This document shows, in pieces, positions 25,101 to 38,816 of a stretch of 42,211 nucleotides of DNA. The translations under genes were made by a program, and so were the position numbers. Position 1 is the stretch's first letter. The number at the start of each line of letters is the position of its first letter. Origin of the DNA: Nocardia carnea (GTDB taxonomy: Bacteria; Actinomycetota; Actinomycetes; Mycobacteriales; Mycobacteriaceae); assembly GCF_029869215.1 (NCBI RefSeq), contig NZ_JARWPM010000131.1, forward strand, positions 1-42,211, given 5' to 3'. The notes below the pieces were generated by a model that was not told where the DNA came from, did no database searches, and was given only the letters and a program-made list of their open reading frames with translations.

Positions 25101-26016
25101 GGCCCTGCCGGCCGTGAACTACAGCACGGACGCCACCGTCATCGCCGTGGTGGTGACGCATAAACGGCGCGATCTGCTCGCCGAATCGCTGAAAGCCGTG
25201 GCGACCCAATCCCGTCCGGTCGATCACCTGATCGTGGTCGACAACGGTAACGAGGGCGAGGTAGCCGAACTCGTTGCCGACCAGCCGGTGCCGACCACCT
25301 ACCTCGGTTCGGCGCACAATCTCGGCGGTGCCGGCGGGTTCGCGCTGGGCATGCTGCACGCGCTGAGTCTGGGCGCGGACTGGGTGTGGCTGGCCGATGA
25401 CGACGGCCGCCCCGACGGTCCGGATGTACTCACCACGCTGTTCGATTGCGCCCGCCGCCACGAACTCGTGGAGGTTTCGCCGGTGGTGTGCGATATCGAC
25501 GAACCGGACCGGCTGGCGTTTCCCCTGCGTCGCGGGCTGGTGTGGCGGCGGCGGCGTTCCGAGCTCGGCTCCGACGATTTCCTGCCCGGTATCGCCTCGT
25601 TGTTCAACGGTGCGCTGATCTCGGCGCAGGCCGTGGATGTGATCGGGGTCCCGGATCTGCGGCTGTTCGTGCGCGGGGACGAGGTGGAGGTGCACCGGCG
25701 GCTGGTGCGCTCCGGATTACCCTTCGGTACCTGTCTGCAAACGGCGTATCTGCATCCCAACGGTGCCGCCGAGTTCAAACCGATCCTGGGCGGGCGGATG
25801 CACACCCAGTACCCGGACGATCCGGTGAAACGGTATTTCACCTACCGCAACCGTGGCTATCTCATGTCCCAGCCCGGTATGCGAAAGCTGCTGCCGCAGG
25901 AATGGATTCGTTTCTCCTGGTTCTTCCTGGTGACCCGCCGCGACCCGGCGGGGTTGCGCGAGTGGTTCCAGCTGCGCAGCCTCGGCCGCAACGAGCAATT
26001 CCAGAAACCGGAATAG
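24919..26016 (+). CDS. glfT1: Galactofuranosyltransferase GlfT1 (Rv3782-like) with repeated N-terminus
   Basis: A GT2-family enzyme that adds the first Galf residues to the rhamnosyl-GlcNAc linker. TVIAVVVTHKRRDLL opens the catalytic fold, LADDDGRPDGPD is the metal-binding acidic motif, LGGAGGFALGM lies between them, and the basic end (RFSWFFLVTRRDP) resembles the mycobacterial protein. The 365-residue frame begins with two copies plus part of a third of a 25-residue unit starting MSESGPEAAAERNHEGPSLM. Each copy supplies its own in-frame ATG (24919, 24994, 25069). The natural start may be 25069, giving 315 residues. It is coupled to wzt through ATGA. Confidence 0.9.
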   Translation: MSESGPEAAAERNHEGPSLMPGEHSMSESGPEAAAERNHEGPSLMPDQHSMSESGPEAAAGALPAVNYSTDATVIAVVVTHKRRDLLAESLKAVATQSRPVDHLIVVDNGNEGEVAELVADQPVPTTYLGSAHNLGGAGGFALGMLHALSLGADWVWLADDDGRPDGPDVLTTLFDCARRHELVEVSPVVCDIDEPDRLAFPLRRGLVWRRRRSELGSDDFLPGIASLFNGALISAQAVDVIGVPDLRLFVRGDEVEVHRRLVRSGLPFGTCLQTAYLHPNGAAEFKPILGGRMHTQYPDDPVKRYFTYRNRGYLMSQPGMRKLLPQEWIRFSWFFLVTRRDPAGLREWFQLRSLGRNEQFQKPE

Positions 26017-26141
26017 GCCCGTAGCACCCCGGTGTGGCATACCCGTCACCTTTTTCGTAATGGCGCTTGACGGCGGATGCGAGAGTTTCCTCCCGACCGG
26101 GTAGGTTCGGCTGGCAATCAGCATGATTCGGGAGGAGATCG

Positions 26142-26858
26142 ATGAGTTACCCCGGCGGCCAGCCGCCACAGGGCATGCCCGCACCCGGCCAGTACCCGGC
26201 GCCGCAACCACAGTTCGCGCCGCCGGTTCCGCCACCGGGTGGGCAGCCACCGCAACCAGGGGGACCACAGCAGCAGTGGGGCGCACCGCCGCAGGGCGGT
26301 TTCGGGCAGTCGCCCGCACAACCGCAGTTCCCGGGCGGCCCGCCCGCCCAGCCGATGGGGCAACCGCAGTTCCAGAGCGGACCGTACCCGCAGCCGGTCG
26401 GGCAGCCACCGGCGCAGTTCGGGCCGGGCGGTCAGCCGGGGCCGTACGGTCAGCATCCCGGACAGCCGGCACCGAACGATCCGCCCGGGCTCACGGTGGA
26501 CTGCTCGTATTTCCCGCTGGCCTTCCTCTTCGCGCTCACCAAGCCGAAGATCCAGGTGAACGGGCAGCAGGTACCGAACACCCGATGGGGACCGAACCAT
26601 ATCCCGGTCGGGGCGGGTATGTATCACGTCCGGGTGACGACACCGTGGATCCTGTTCGATATGCCGGCCGAAACCAGCGTGTCGGTGCAGCCGGGGCAGG
26701 GTGTCCGTTACTACTACCGGACACCCGCGATCATCTTCATGAACGGCGCCATCGGGCCGGTTCCGCAGAAGACGCCCGGCATCCTGTTCGTCTACATCTC
26801 GTGGGCCCTCGCCGCGTTGATCATCCTGCTGAATCTGGTGATGATCGCCTCGATGTGA
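26142..26858 (+). CDS. Pro/Gln/Gly-rich protein with C-terminal membrane helix
   Basis: A 238-residue protein of no recognised family. Residues 1-115 are a low-complexity tail rich in Pro, Gln and Gly. A small beta-rich domain follows (about 117-205; NGQQVPNTRWGPNHIPVGAGMYHVRVTTPW). A C-terminal transmembrane helix lies at about 217-237 (FVYISWALAALIILLNLVM). The topology suggests a tail-anchored inner-membrane protein with its domain in the cytosol. GGGAGG just upstream of the ATG at 26142 is a good ribosome-binding site. Similar tailed proteins are common in Nocardia and Rhodococcus. Confidence 0.8.
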   Translation: MSYPGGQPPQGMPAPGQYPAPQPQFAPPVPPPGGQPPQPGGPQQQWGAPPQGGFGQSPAQPQFPGGPPAQPMGQPQFQSGPYPQPVGQPPAQFGPGGQPGPYGQHPGQPAPNDPPGLTVDCSYFPLAFLFALTKPKIQVNGQQVPNTRWGPNHIPVGAGMYHVRVTTPWILFDMPAETSVSVQPGQGVRYYYRTPAIIFMNGAIGPVPQKTPGILFVYISWALAALIILLNLVMIASM

Positions 26859-27073
26859 GCTGTCGCCCGGTGGATCGGCACGGCCGTCCGCCGGGCCCGG
26901 CATGGGAACGGGTGCGGACCCGACCCGTGCGCCCGGCTACTCGAACCGGCCGTACTACCTGCGGTGATCGCGCGCCCTCTGGGCAAGGCACAGCCCCTTG
27001 CCTACGCTCGGAACGCATGCGTCGTCTGCGTGGTCACCGCGCGGCGGCGGCCGCGACGACAGAAGGGCACGCC

Positions 27074-27925
<852 letters not shown>

Positions 27926-28163
27926 GCTTGGGCCCGGCCCGGATGCCGAGCCGGTGGCGCAAGCCTGCACGCGGCGCGCCGGCAACATCGGACCGCGGAT
28001 CCGGGGAGTAATCGAGACCATCTCGCCGCCGCCGGCATCGGCACCGAGGTGTTTCCGGTCGCCCGGCCCGGAAGCGGCGGCCCGTCCGGCGGCTGTGGTG
28101 CGCAGCCGCCGGACCGGATTCGTCCGAGCGGGAACCGTCGCCGGGGGCGACCGGTCCGCGGCG
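27926..28163. other. Convergent intergenic region without gene
   Basis: These 238 bp lie between the convergent SDR and glfT2 ends. No gene, tRNA or convincing intrinsic terminator is visible. Confidence 0.5.
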
Positions 28164-30068
28164 TCAGCGCTTGGTGCCGTCGATCCCGTACAGCCGCTCC
28201 CAGTTCTCGCGGCTGGTGAGCTCGGCGTGGGCGCTGCGGTAGCGCTCCTGCAAGGTCGGCAGTTCCTTACGCAACCGGCGTAGCACCCGCAGCGTGCGCA
28301 GCAGCAAGGCGCGCGCCCGCGCCTTGTCCCGCTTGCGCACCCGCACACCCGACTGCGAGGCGTCGGTGACGACCACATGGTCGAACAGCGAGACATGCCA
28401 CCAGTGCGCGTCCTCGCGGGTCACACCGACCAGCCCGTACTGCACCCGGCCGGTCCACTGCTGAATCGCCCGCTTGACCAGCACCGCCAGTAGCCGGCTG
28501 GGTTCCCCACCGGCCCGGCGTACCCGGATATCGGCGGAGTTCACCGGTGGGGTGGCGGCCGGATGTTTCACGGTTTCCGGGTAGTCGGCGCGGCTGGTGC
28601 GGGCCCGGCGCAGCACCTCGGTGCCGCCGTCGCGCAGGATCTTAGGACCTTCCAGGAAGTCCTCGATCCCCTGCAGGGTGGTGTGCGCGAGCCCGTACTG
28701 CATCCCCACCAGGTACTCCGCGATATTGCGGAACAGCTGTTTGGAGATGGCGTCGGCGTCCAGGTCGGTGTGCATGGCGCCGACGATCAGCGAGTTACGG
28801 GTGCTGAAGTAGCGGGCCCAGTCGTCGAAATCCTTCCAGTAGAAGTCGGCGTGCCAGACCGCCGCGTTCGGCAGCGTGACGGTGACGAACCCGTGTTCGC
28901 GGGCGCGCACCCCGTACTCCACGTCGTCCCACTGGAAGAAGATCGGCAACGGCAGCCCGATCTTCTGCACCACTTCGGCGGGGATGAGGCAGGTCCACCA
29001 GGCGTTGTAACCGGCGTCGACCCGGCGCTCCTGGTTCTTCTTCAGCATGCTGGTGTTGCGCAGCGCCTTGGGCACCTTCTGGCCGTGCATCAGCTTGTCC
29101 AGATGCACCTCCTCGGCCCCGACGTTCAGATAGTCGGGGTTGAGCAGGAAGAGCATCTGCGCGCCGACCAGGGTCGGTTCCACGGTGAGGTTGGCGAAGG
29201 CCTGCAACCGCAGCACGGTCTCGGGTTCGCAGAGGATATCGTCGTCCATGAGGATGACGTCGGCGTGCTCGTTGGCCGCCGACACCTCATAGAGGCCGCG
29301 GGTGAAACCGCCGGCACCGCCCAGGTTGGGCTGGCGGATATAGCGCAGTTTCTCGCCCAGCGCCGGCCGGGTTTCCTGGTAGCGCGGCTGGTTCTCGACC
29401 AGGTCGGTGCCCTGATCCACCACGTATACCGCGTCGAGTGCGCCGAGTACGGTCGGATCGGAGGCCAGCGCCGCGACGGTTTCCGCGCAGTCCCGGGCCC
29501 GGTTGAAGGTGCAGATGGCGATGGCGACCGGGCGCACGGTATCGGGCGCGGTGGCGGTCCAGGTGAGATCGGACACGGCCAGCTCGCCGCCGACCGCGTC
29601 GAACTCCAGCCACAGGGCGCCGCCGTCGACGTACTGGTCCAGCGGCGCCGTCAGCGTCACCGGACCGCTCGCGGTGACATCGGCGCTGCCGACGATACGA
29701 CGGTGCCCGGCGATATCGGAGGCCACTATCCGCACCCTGGCCTGTTTGCCGACGTGCAGCGTCATGGTCGCCCGCACCTCGGTCACCACGGTCCAGCGCT
29801 GCCAGTAGCTGGCGGCGAAACGGCCGAAGTAGGTGTTGGTATGCGCGGTGGCACCCTTTTCCAGGTGCAGGCTCAACCGGTCGCGGGTGGCGCGACCGCG
29901 GACCACCACGTACAGCTCGTCACTGATCCGCGGCGACGGTCCGGTGAAGATGCCCCGCGCGAGTACCAGGCGGTCCGGTGCCCGGTGGTGTTCGGCGCGC
30001 AGCGATTCGGGTGCGACCGCAGAGTGTTCGTTCGTCTCGGTAACGGCCTGCATAGCCGACTGGTCCAT
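28164..30068 (-). CDS. glfT2: Galactofuranosyltransferase GlfT2 (Rv3808c-like)
   Basis: A 634-residue bifunctional enzyme, close to the M. tuberculosis length. It polymerises galactan with alternating beta-1,5 and beta-1,6 Galf linkages from UDP-Galf. An N-terminal beta-sandwich (about 30-170) is followed by the GT-A domain: IAICTFNRARDCAETV, NLGGAGGFTRGLYE, the metal site LMDDDILCEPE (D275-D277), and the acceptor-site segment WHADFYWKDFDDWARYF. A helical C-terminal domain completes it. CGAGGACTTC precedes ATG 30068 with good spacing. It follows the GtrA gene by 76 bp on the same strand. The UDP-galactopyranose mutase gene glf, adjacent in mycobacteria, is not here. Confidence 0.96.
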   Translation of the reverse strand: MDQSAMQAVTETNEHSAVAPESLRAEHHRAPDRLVLARGIFTGPSPRISDELYVVVRGRATRDRLSLHLEKGATAHTNTYFGRFAASYWQRWTVVTEVRATMTLHVGKQARVRIVASDIAGHRRIVGSADVTASGPVTLTAPLDQYVDGGALWLEFDAVGGELAVSDLTWTATAPDTVRPVAIAICTFNRARDCAETVAALASDPTVLGALDAVYVVDQGTDLVENQPRYQETRPALGEKLRYIRQPNLGGAGGFTRGLYEVSAANEHADVILMDDDILCEPETVLRLQAFANLTVEPTLVGAQMLFLLNPDYLNVGAEEVHLDKLMHGQKVPKALRNTSMLKKNQERRVDAGYNAWWTCLIPAEVVQKIGLPLPIFFQWDDVEYGVRAREHGFVTVTLPNAAVWHADFYWKDFDDWARYFSTRNSLIVGAMHTDLDADAISKQLFRNIAEYLVGMQYGLAHTTLQGIEDFLEGPKILRDGGTEVLRRARTSRADYPETVKHPAATPPVNSADIRVRRAGGEPSRLLAVLVKRAIQQWTGRVQYGLVGVTREDAHWWHVSLFDHVVVTDASQSGVRVRKRDKARARALLLRTLRVLRRLRKELPTLQERYRSAHAELTSRENWERLYGIDGTKR

Positions 30069-30144
30069 GAAGTCCTCGAAATCCTAGATCGTGCCGACGG
30101 GACCGACATGTCCCTGAGTACGGTTCGCGGCGCGCCCGAGGATA

Positions 30145-30687
30145 TCAATCCCCCACGCCGGTCGCCTGTCTGGTCGTTCCCTGATCGCGTTCTCCCGTAA
30201 ACACGAACTTGTCATAGGCCCAATACCGGAAGACCACCGCGACGATCTGACCTATCAGCGTTCCGGAAATATTGTCGGCAAGCGGACTGGACAGCTCCAG
30301 CACATAGCGCGAAAAGCCCAGGCAACCCAGCTGCAGACCGATCGCGATCACATTGATCACCGCGTACCGCACATATTCGCGGACGGGGCTGCCGGTCTGC
30401 TTGTGCGAGAAGGTCCACCACTTGTTGCCGAAATAGGTCACCACGGTGGCGACCGCGATAGCGATGATCTTGGCAGGCAGCGGCGCGCCGTGCATCGCCC
30501 CGATCTCGTCGCCGAAACCGAGATCGAAGACCAGCAGGTTGTAGGTTCCCGCATCGACCACGAAGCCGATCACACCGACGACCAGGAACGCCGCACTCTG
30601 CCGCAGCCCCGCCCGCACCCGTTCGGTCAGTGAACGGGAGGCCGGCGCGCCGGTGTCGACCACGGCCGACGACTCACCAGATGACAC
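30145..30687 (-). CDS. GtrA-family membrane protein (Rv3789-like)
   Basis: A 180-residue protein with four transmembrane helices in the GtrA pattern: AAFLVVGVIGFVVDAGTYNLL, PAKIIAIAVATVVTYFGNKWWTF and the KFVFTGE end. GtrA proteins are thought to flip polyprenyl-phosphate-linked sugars or recruit glycosyltransferases. M. tuberculosis Rv3789 is connected to arabinan synthesis. Start is GTG 30687. It is probably co-transcribed with glfT2 and divergent, across 98 bp, from a GtrB-like gene. Confidence 0.9.
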   Translation of the reverse strand: MSSGESSAVVDTGAPASRSLTERVRAGLRQSAAFLVVGVIGFVVDAGTYNLLVFDLGFGDEIGAMHGAPLPAKIIAIAVATVVTYFGNKWWTFSHKQTGSPVREYVRYAVINVIAIGLQLGCLGFSRYVLELSSPLADNISGTLIGQIVAVVFRYWAYDKFVFTGERDQGTTRQATGVGD

Positions 30688-30785
30688 GCGCCGACGGTAC
30701 CGCAGTGACCTGAGCCATCGTTCCCGGCAGGCACCCGGTACTCTCCCGGTGTTCCCATATCCGTCGATTTCGAGGATTTGACCAG

Positions 30786-31781
30786 GTGGACTCCACCGAT
30801 CTCCTTATTGCCGCCGTGGTCCCGTGCCACAACGAAGAAGCATCGGTCGCCAAGGTCGTCACCGACCTCAAGGCCGCGGTTCCCGGAATTGTCGTGTACG
30901 TGTACGACAATCTCAGTACCGATGCCACCGCCGAGAAGGCCCGCGCCGCCGGCGCCATCGTGCGCACGGAACTGGCCAAGGGCAAGGGCAATGTCGTCCG
31001 CCGTGCCTTCGCCGATATCGAGGCCGATGTGTACCTCATGATCGACGGCGACGACACCTACGAGGCGTCCGCGGCGCCGGCGATGATCGAAACCTTGCTC
31101 TCGGGCCCGTTCGACCATGTCCTCGGCGTCCGGAAACAGGATGTGGGCGGGTCGGCCTACCGGGCCGGGCACGAAACCGGTAACAAGGTGCTCAACGGCG
31201 TGGTCGGCAAGGTTTTCGGCGAGAACGTCGAAGATATGCTGAGCGGTTTCCGGGTGTTCTCCCGCCGCTTCGTCAAGAGTTTTCCCGCCGTATCCCGGGA
31301 ATTCGAGATCGAAACCGAACTCACGGTGCATTCGCTGCATTTGCGGGTGCCGCAGACCGCGGTACCGGTCGGCTTCCGCGACCGCCCCGCGGGCAGTGAG
31401 AGCAAACTGCGCACCTATCACGACGGATTCAAAATCCTGGCGCTCATCTTCGGCCTGGCCCGGCACGAACGGCCGGTCGCGTTCTACGGCCTGTTCGGTA
31501 CCCTCAGCTGGCTCCTGTCGGTGGTGCTGACCATCCCGATCATCGCGGAATACTACGAATCCCATACCGTGCCGCGCTTCCCCACCCTGTTCCTCGCGTG
31601 CACGCTGCTGCTGGTCGGTTTCCTGGCCTGGACCGCGGGCCTGATCCTGGACGGTATCCGCCGTTCCCGGCACGAGGCCGCGCGGTTGATCTACCTGCGC
31701 TACGCGGCCCCGGCCGCCCCCCGCCCGGCCCTCGCGTCCGGTGAACCCCAGCCGGATCCCGTGGCCGGGGACATCCGTTGA
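30786..31781 (+). CDS. GtrB-like polyprenyl-phosphate glycosyltransferase (GT2 with two membrane helices)
   Basis: A 331-residue protein. The GT2 domain begins with AAVVPCHNEEASVAKVV. The acidic motif MIDGDDTYEA follows, then SGFRVFSRRFVKSFP and the GSESKLRTYHDG segment near the membrane. Two C-terminal transmembrane helices lie at about 240-260 and 278-300, exactly the GtrB/DPM1-like layout. It would transfer a sugar from a nucleotide donor to polyprenyl phosphate on the cytosolic face. Start is GTG 30786. The stop overlaps the DUF2142 gene (TTGA). Confidence 0.88.
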   Translation: MDSTDLLIAAVVPCHNEEASVAKVVTDLKAAVPGIVVYVYDNLSTDATAEKARAAGAIVRTELAKGKGNVVRRAFADIEADVYLMIDGDDTYEASAAPAMIETLLSGPFDHVLGVRKQDVGGSAYRAGHETGNKVLNGVVGKVFGENVEDMLSGFRVFSRRFVKSFPAVSREFEIETELTVHSLHLRVPQTAVPVGFRDRPAGSESKLRTYHDGFKILALIFGLARHERPVAFYGLFGTLSWLLSVVLTIPIIAEYYESHTVPRFPTLFLACTLLLVGFLAWTAGLILDGIRRSRHEAARLIYLRYAAPAAPRPALASGEPQPDPVAGDIR

Positions 31782-33298
31782 CCGCCGATACCGAGACCCG
31801 CCCCGCCGGCACCGAGCGGGCCGCGGGCCGTACCGCCCTGGCCGGACCGGCGCGGGCCGGCCGGGCCGTCGTGCACCGGGCGGGCCCCGCCACGGTGGCC
31901 TTCGTCCTGCTGGCCGGGATCTTCGGCCTGGTGTTCGCGGTGATGAGCCCGCCGTTCTGGGGACACGACGAGCTGACCCAGTTCGGCCGCGCCTACCAGG
32001 TATCCCAAGGCGGCCTGACCCCCACCGAGATCGAGGACGGTCGCGGTGTCGCCTACGGCGGCGAGGTACCGGCGGCGGTCGAAGCGCTGATGGGCTTCGC
32101 GCTCGACGACTACACGCACAATCCGGGCGAACCGTATCCCATGGTCGCCGAGCCGGAAACCTATCAGCGGCTGAGCGACGCACCGATCACCGACGAGCGG
32201 AAAACGGTGTGGTTCACCAATACCGCGGCCTATTCGGCGGTGCCCTATATCCCGAACGCCATCGGTATCCGGCTCGCCGAACTGGTGGATGCCGACGCCG
32301 GCACCATGGTCCGGCTGACCAGGCTCTCGGGTCTGGCCGCCTACCTGCTGGTGGTGGGTTTCGCGCTGTGGACACTGCGGGCACACCGCATCCAATGGCT
32401 GGCGTTCACCGTGGCGGTGCTGCCGATCGCGGTGTTCCAGGCCGGCACCATCACCGCCGATACGCTCACCAACGCGCTCGCGCTGCTGGTCTCCGCGCTG
32501 CTGGTGAAGGGGCTGTTCCTCGGTGACCGGCTGGGGCGCATCGAAACAGTCGCGGTGCTGGCCTGCGCGATCCTGCTGCCACTGTGCAAACCGACCTATG
32601 TTCTGCTCGCGATGCTGGTGGTGCTGATCCCGGCCGAGCGGATGGGCCTGGCCGGATGGCGCCGCTGGATCACCTGGATCTGCGCCGCGCTCGGCGCCGT
32701 GGGCTTCGCGGTGTGGATGAAAATCGCCGCCCCGACCGGTGAGGGCACCAGCCTGATGCGCCCGCGGCACCAGTGGTACACGGTCGATACCGGCGAACAG
32801 CTGACCGGGATCCTCACCGATCCGTTCGGCTTCCTGCGGACCTTCTGGGAAAGCATCCTGCGCCGCGACCACGAATGGTTCACCGAATTCTTCGGGGAGC
32901 TCGGCTTCTCCTACGTGAACGTCCCGGCGACCGCCATCGTGACCTGCCTGCTCGCCTTCGCGGTGAGCGTGGGAACCGCCGAACGGCTCACCCGCCCGGA
33001 TTTCCGGCGGACCCTGGTGGTCGCGCTGACCGTGGCGGCCAGTGTCGCGATGATCTACGTGACGCTCTACATGTCGTTCACACCGGTCGGCTACTACATC
33101 ATCGACGGCGTCCAGGGCCGGTACTTCATTCCGCTGGCCATCGTGGCGTTCGCGGTACTGCTGCGGTGGATGCCGTTCCGGTTGCGCGGTCCGGGCGATC
33201 GTGAACCCGGCCGGGGGGCCGCGGTGACGATTGTGGTCGCCACGACGATTGCGCTGGTCAGCACGGTGGCGAAGTACCACATTTACATCTGGGCATAG
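31778..33298 (+). CDS. DUF2142 polytopic membrane protein, GT-C-like
   Basis: A 506-residue protein with roughly 10-12 transmembrane helices. After the first helix the extracytoplasmic loop reads PPFWGHDELTQFGRAYQVSQGG, the signature of DUF2142, whose acidic residues resemble the catalytic Asp/Glu of GT-C glycosyltransferases. A large second loop (about 85-150) carries YTHNPGEPYPM. GT-C enzymes use polyprenyl-phosphate sugars outside the membrane. It follows the GtrB-like gene with a 4-bp overlap, apparently from a TTG start (31778). The acceptor is unknown. Confidence 0.82.
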   Translation: MTADTETRPAGTERAAGRTALAGPARAGRAVVHRAGPATVAFVLLAGIFGLVFAVMSPPFWGHDELTQFGRAYQVSQGGLTPTEIEDGRGVAYGGEVPAAVEALMGFALDDYTHNPGEPYPMVAEPETYQRLSDAPITDERKTVWFTNTAAYSAVPYIPNAIGIRLAELVDADAGTMVRLTRLSGLAAYLLVVGFALWTLRAHRIQWLAFTVAVLPIAVFQAGTITADTLTNALALLVSALLVKGLFLGDRLGRIETVAVLACAILLPLCKPTYVLLAMLVVLIPAERMGLAGWRRWITWICAALGAVGFAVWMKIAAPTGEGTSLMRPRHQWYTVDTGEQLTGILTDPFGFLRTFWESILRRDHEWFTEFFGELGFSYVNVPATAIVTCLLAFAVSVGTAERLTRPDFRRTLVVALTVAASVAMIYVTLYMSFTPVGYYIIDGVQGRYFIPLAIVAFAVLLRWMPFRLRGPGDREPGRGAAVTIVVATTIALVSTVAKYHIYIWA

Positions 33299-33408
33299 GC
33301 TCCGGCGACGAGGCCCGGGGTGCGGTGGTCCTGGGATCGGGGTGGACCGCTGGGTCGATTCCGCGATCGGGGTAGGACAATCCGCGAAGGGGGCGGGCTG
33401 TGTTTTTG

Positions 33409-33518
33409 GAGCCGCTCCGCGGCTCGAGGGTGGGGCCCTATTAACCCCTGGTCTTCACTCCTCCGCTCCTCCGCTTCGCTCCCCCGCTCCGTCGCTCCAG
33501 ACCAGGGGCGGGCCCCAC
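33409..33518. repeat. Large composite inverted repeat
   Basis: A small hairpin GAGCCGC-TCC-GCGGCTC (33409-33425) precedes a long inverted repeat. The left arm GTGGGGCCC (33430-33438), six unmatched bases, then CCCCTGGTCT (33445-33454) pairs with the right arm AGACCAGGGG-C-GGGCCCCAC (33499-33518). The 44-base loop is almost purely pyrimidine with repeated CTCCG/TCGCTCC units. It lies in the 270-bp convergent gap between the DUF2142 gene and rmlB. Confidence 0.85.
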
Positions 33519-33568
33519 CCATGGATATCCGGGGAAAGGGTCCCGAGGGTGGACTGGGCAGGGGCGGA

Positions 33569-35492
<1,924 letters not shown>

Positions 35493-35496
35493 CCGA

Positions 35497-37542
<2,046 letters not shown>

Positions 37543-37574
37543 GCCTCGCTCATACGCGAATACTGCCGAACGAA

Positions 37575-38816
37575 TCAGATGTAGAAATCCAGCTCTTCCT
37601 GTCGCTTCAGCAGATCCCGCAGAGTGTACGGGTCGTCACCGAAGAAGTACAACAGTCCCCAATGGTTTCCGAAGGCCGTACGTTTGGTCACTTTCTCGGT
37701 CAATGGCTCGGTGAGCTCGTGCGTTTCGAAATAGTCGTGATCCTCCGTCTCCGGAGGTATCGACAACTGGTTTACCACTCGCCTGCGCGGATAAACCCCG
37801 AAGCAGCCTGCGTGGCCCTTCGCGTCCACCACCGGGCGCGGGAAGAAACCCTCGAACTCGTCCTCGGTGGTCTTCGGATCGAAGGCCATCACCAGGGCGT
37901 GGTAGGCGTTGAAACCGTACGCCCGCTCCAGCAGTTCGAAAACCTTGAAGCCGGGCGGACGGTAGGCGACCTCACCGAAGTACATCTCCCCGTCACTGGT
38001 GACGAAGTACTCCGGGTGCACGAACCCGAATTCGATATCGAATGTTTTCACCAGCTTTTCGACCTGACGCGTGATCTCCGGCCGGTATTTTTCCAATTCT
38101 GGCGTAGCGGGGACGAATACCGAATATCCGAGTGTGACGTACTCCGAAATATTCAGGAACCGGATCTTCCCGTTGTGAATCCACGCTTCCACCGCGAATT
38201 CCCAGCCGTCCAGATGCGATTCCATCAACATCGGGAACTCGTCATCCGGAATCGTATCGATCTCGTCGGGCGTACGAATGACCCGATGCCCCAGACAACC
38301 CGCCTTGTCGAAGGCTTTGACATGAATGGGGTCGTTGGGGTCGCCGTCGAGTTTCAACAGGGTCTGGTTCACCCGCTTCAGAAAGCGGATCACATCGTCG
38401 CGTTCGTGGGCTTCCTCGAAGATTCCGACACGGATTCCACCGAGCTGCGCACGCCGCTTCATCAGCGCTTTGTCGCGCAGCAGCATCGCCTGCCCGAAAA
38501 GGCGCGGATTGTCCATCAGCACCGAGTTGATGGCACCGGCCCATTCCACTGTTTCCTCGAAGATGGGAATGGCCACGTCCACACCCATGTCTCGTAGGGT
38601 CTCGGCGATCTCCATGGACCGGTCGTTGAGCCGCTCGAAATTCCAGGGCAGGTAGGGGATGCCGTTCTCGGCACAGTAATCCGCCACCCATTCGGGTGCG
38701 ACGACGACGTAACGCCGGTCGAAACGGTCCACCGCTTCCACCGCATTCAAACTCCAGCCCAGCAGGGCGATATAACCTTTATCCGGGTTCCGACTTCTCG
38801 ATTCTGACACCAACAT
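37575..38816 (-). CDS. ATP-grasp carboxylate-amine ligase
   Basis: A 413-residue ATP-grasp enzyme. The N-terminal preATP-grasp Rossmann half begins YIALLGWSLNAVEAV. The ATP-binding Lys is near VKAFDKAG, PMLMESHLDGWEFAVEAW is the strand that grips ATP, and the metal-binding end reads FGFVHPEYFVTSDG and FGEVAYRPPG (Glu282, Arg286). These enzymes join a carboxylate to an amine through an acyl-phosphate. The start ATG 38816 has GGATAGG about 8 bases upstream; a TTG at 38822 is less likely. GC is near 50% over several stretches (for example 38041-38160), below the ~70% of the rml genes, so transfer is likely. It is first in the operon with the papain-like gene. Confidence 0.85.
   Translation of the reverse strand: MLVSESRSRNPDKGYIALLGWSLNAVEAVDRFDRRYVVVAPEWVADYCAENGIPYLPWNFERLNDRSMEIAETLRDMGVDVAIPIFEETVEWAGAINSVLMDNPRLFGQAMLLRDKALMKRRAQLGGIRVGIFEEAHERDDVIRFLKRVNQTLLKLDGDPNDPIHVKAFDKAGCLGHRVIRTPDEIDTIPDDEFPMLMESHLDGWEFAVEAWIHNGKIRFLNISEYVTLGYSVFVPATPELEKYRPEITRQVEKLVKTFDIEFGFVHPEYFVTSDGEMYFGEVAYRPPGFKVFELLERAYGFNAYHALVMAFDPKTTEDEFEGFFPRPVVDAKGHAGCFGVYPRRRVVNQLSIPPETEDHDYFETHELTEPLTEKVTKRTAFGNHWGLLYFFGDDPYTLRDLLKRQEELDFYI

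Noticed and set aside
26123..27073. Plus-strand frame continuing into the SDR gene from 26123.
   Set aside because: The real gene in 26142-26858 is in another frame with a clear ribosome-binding site. The SDR begins at ATG 27074.
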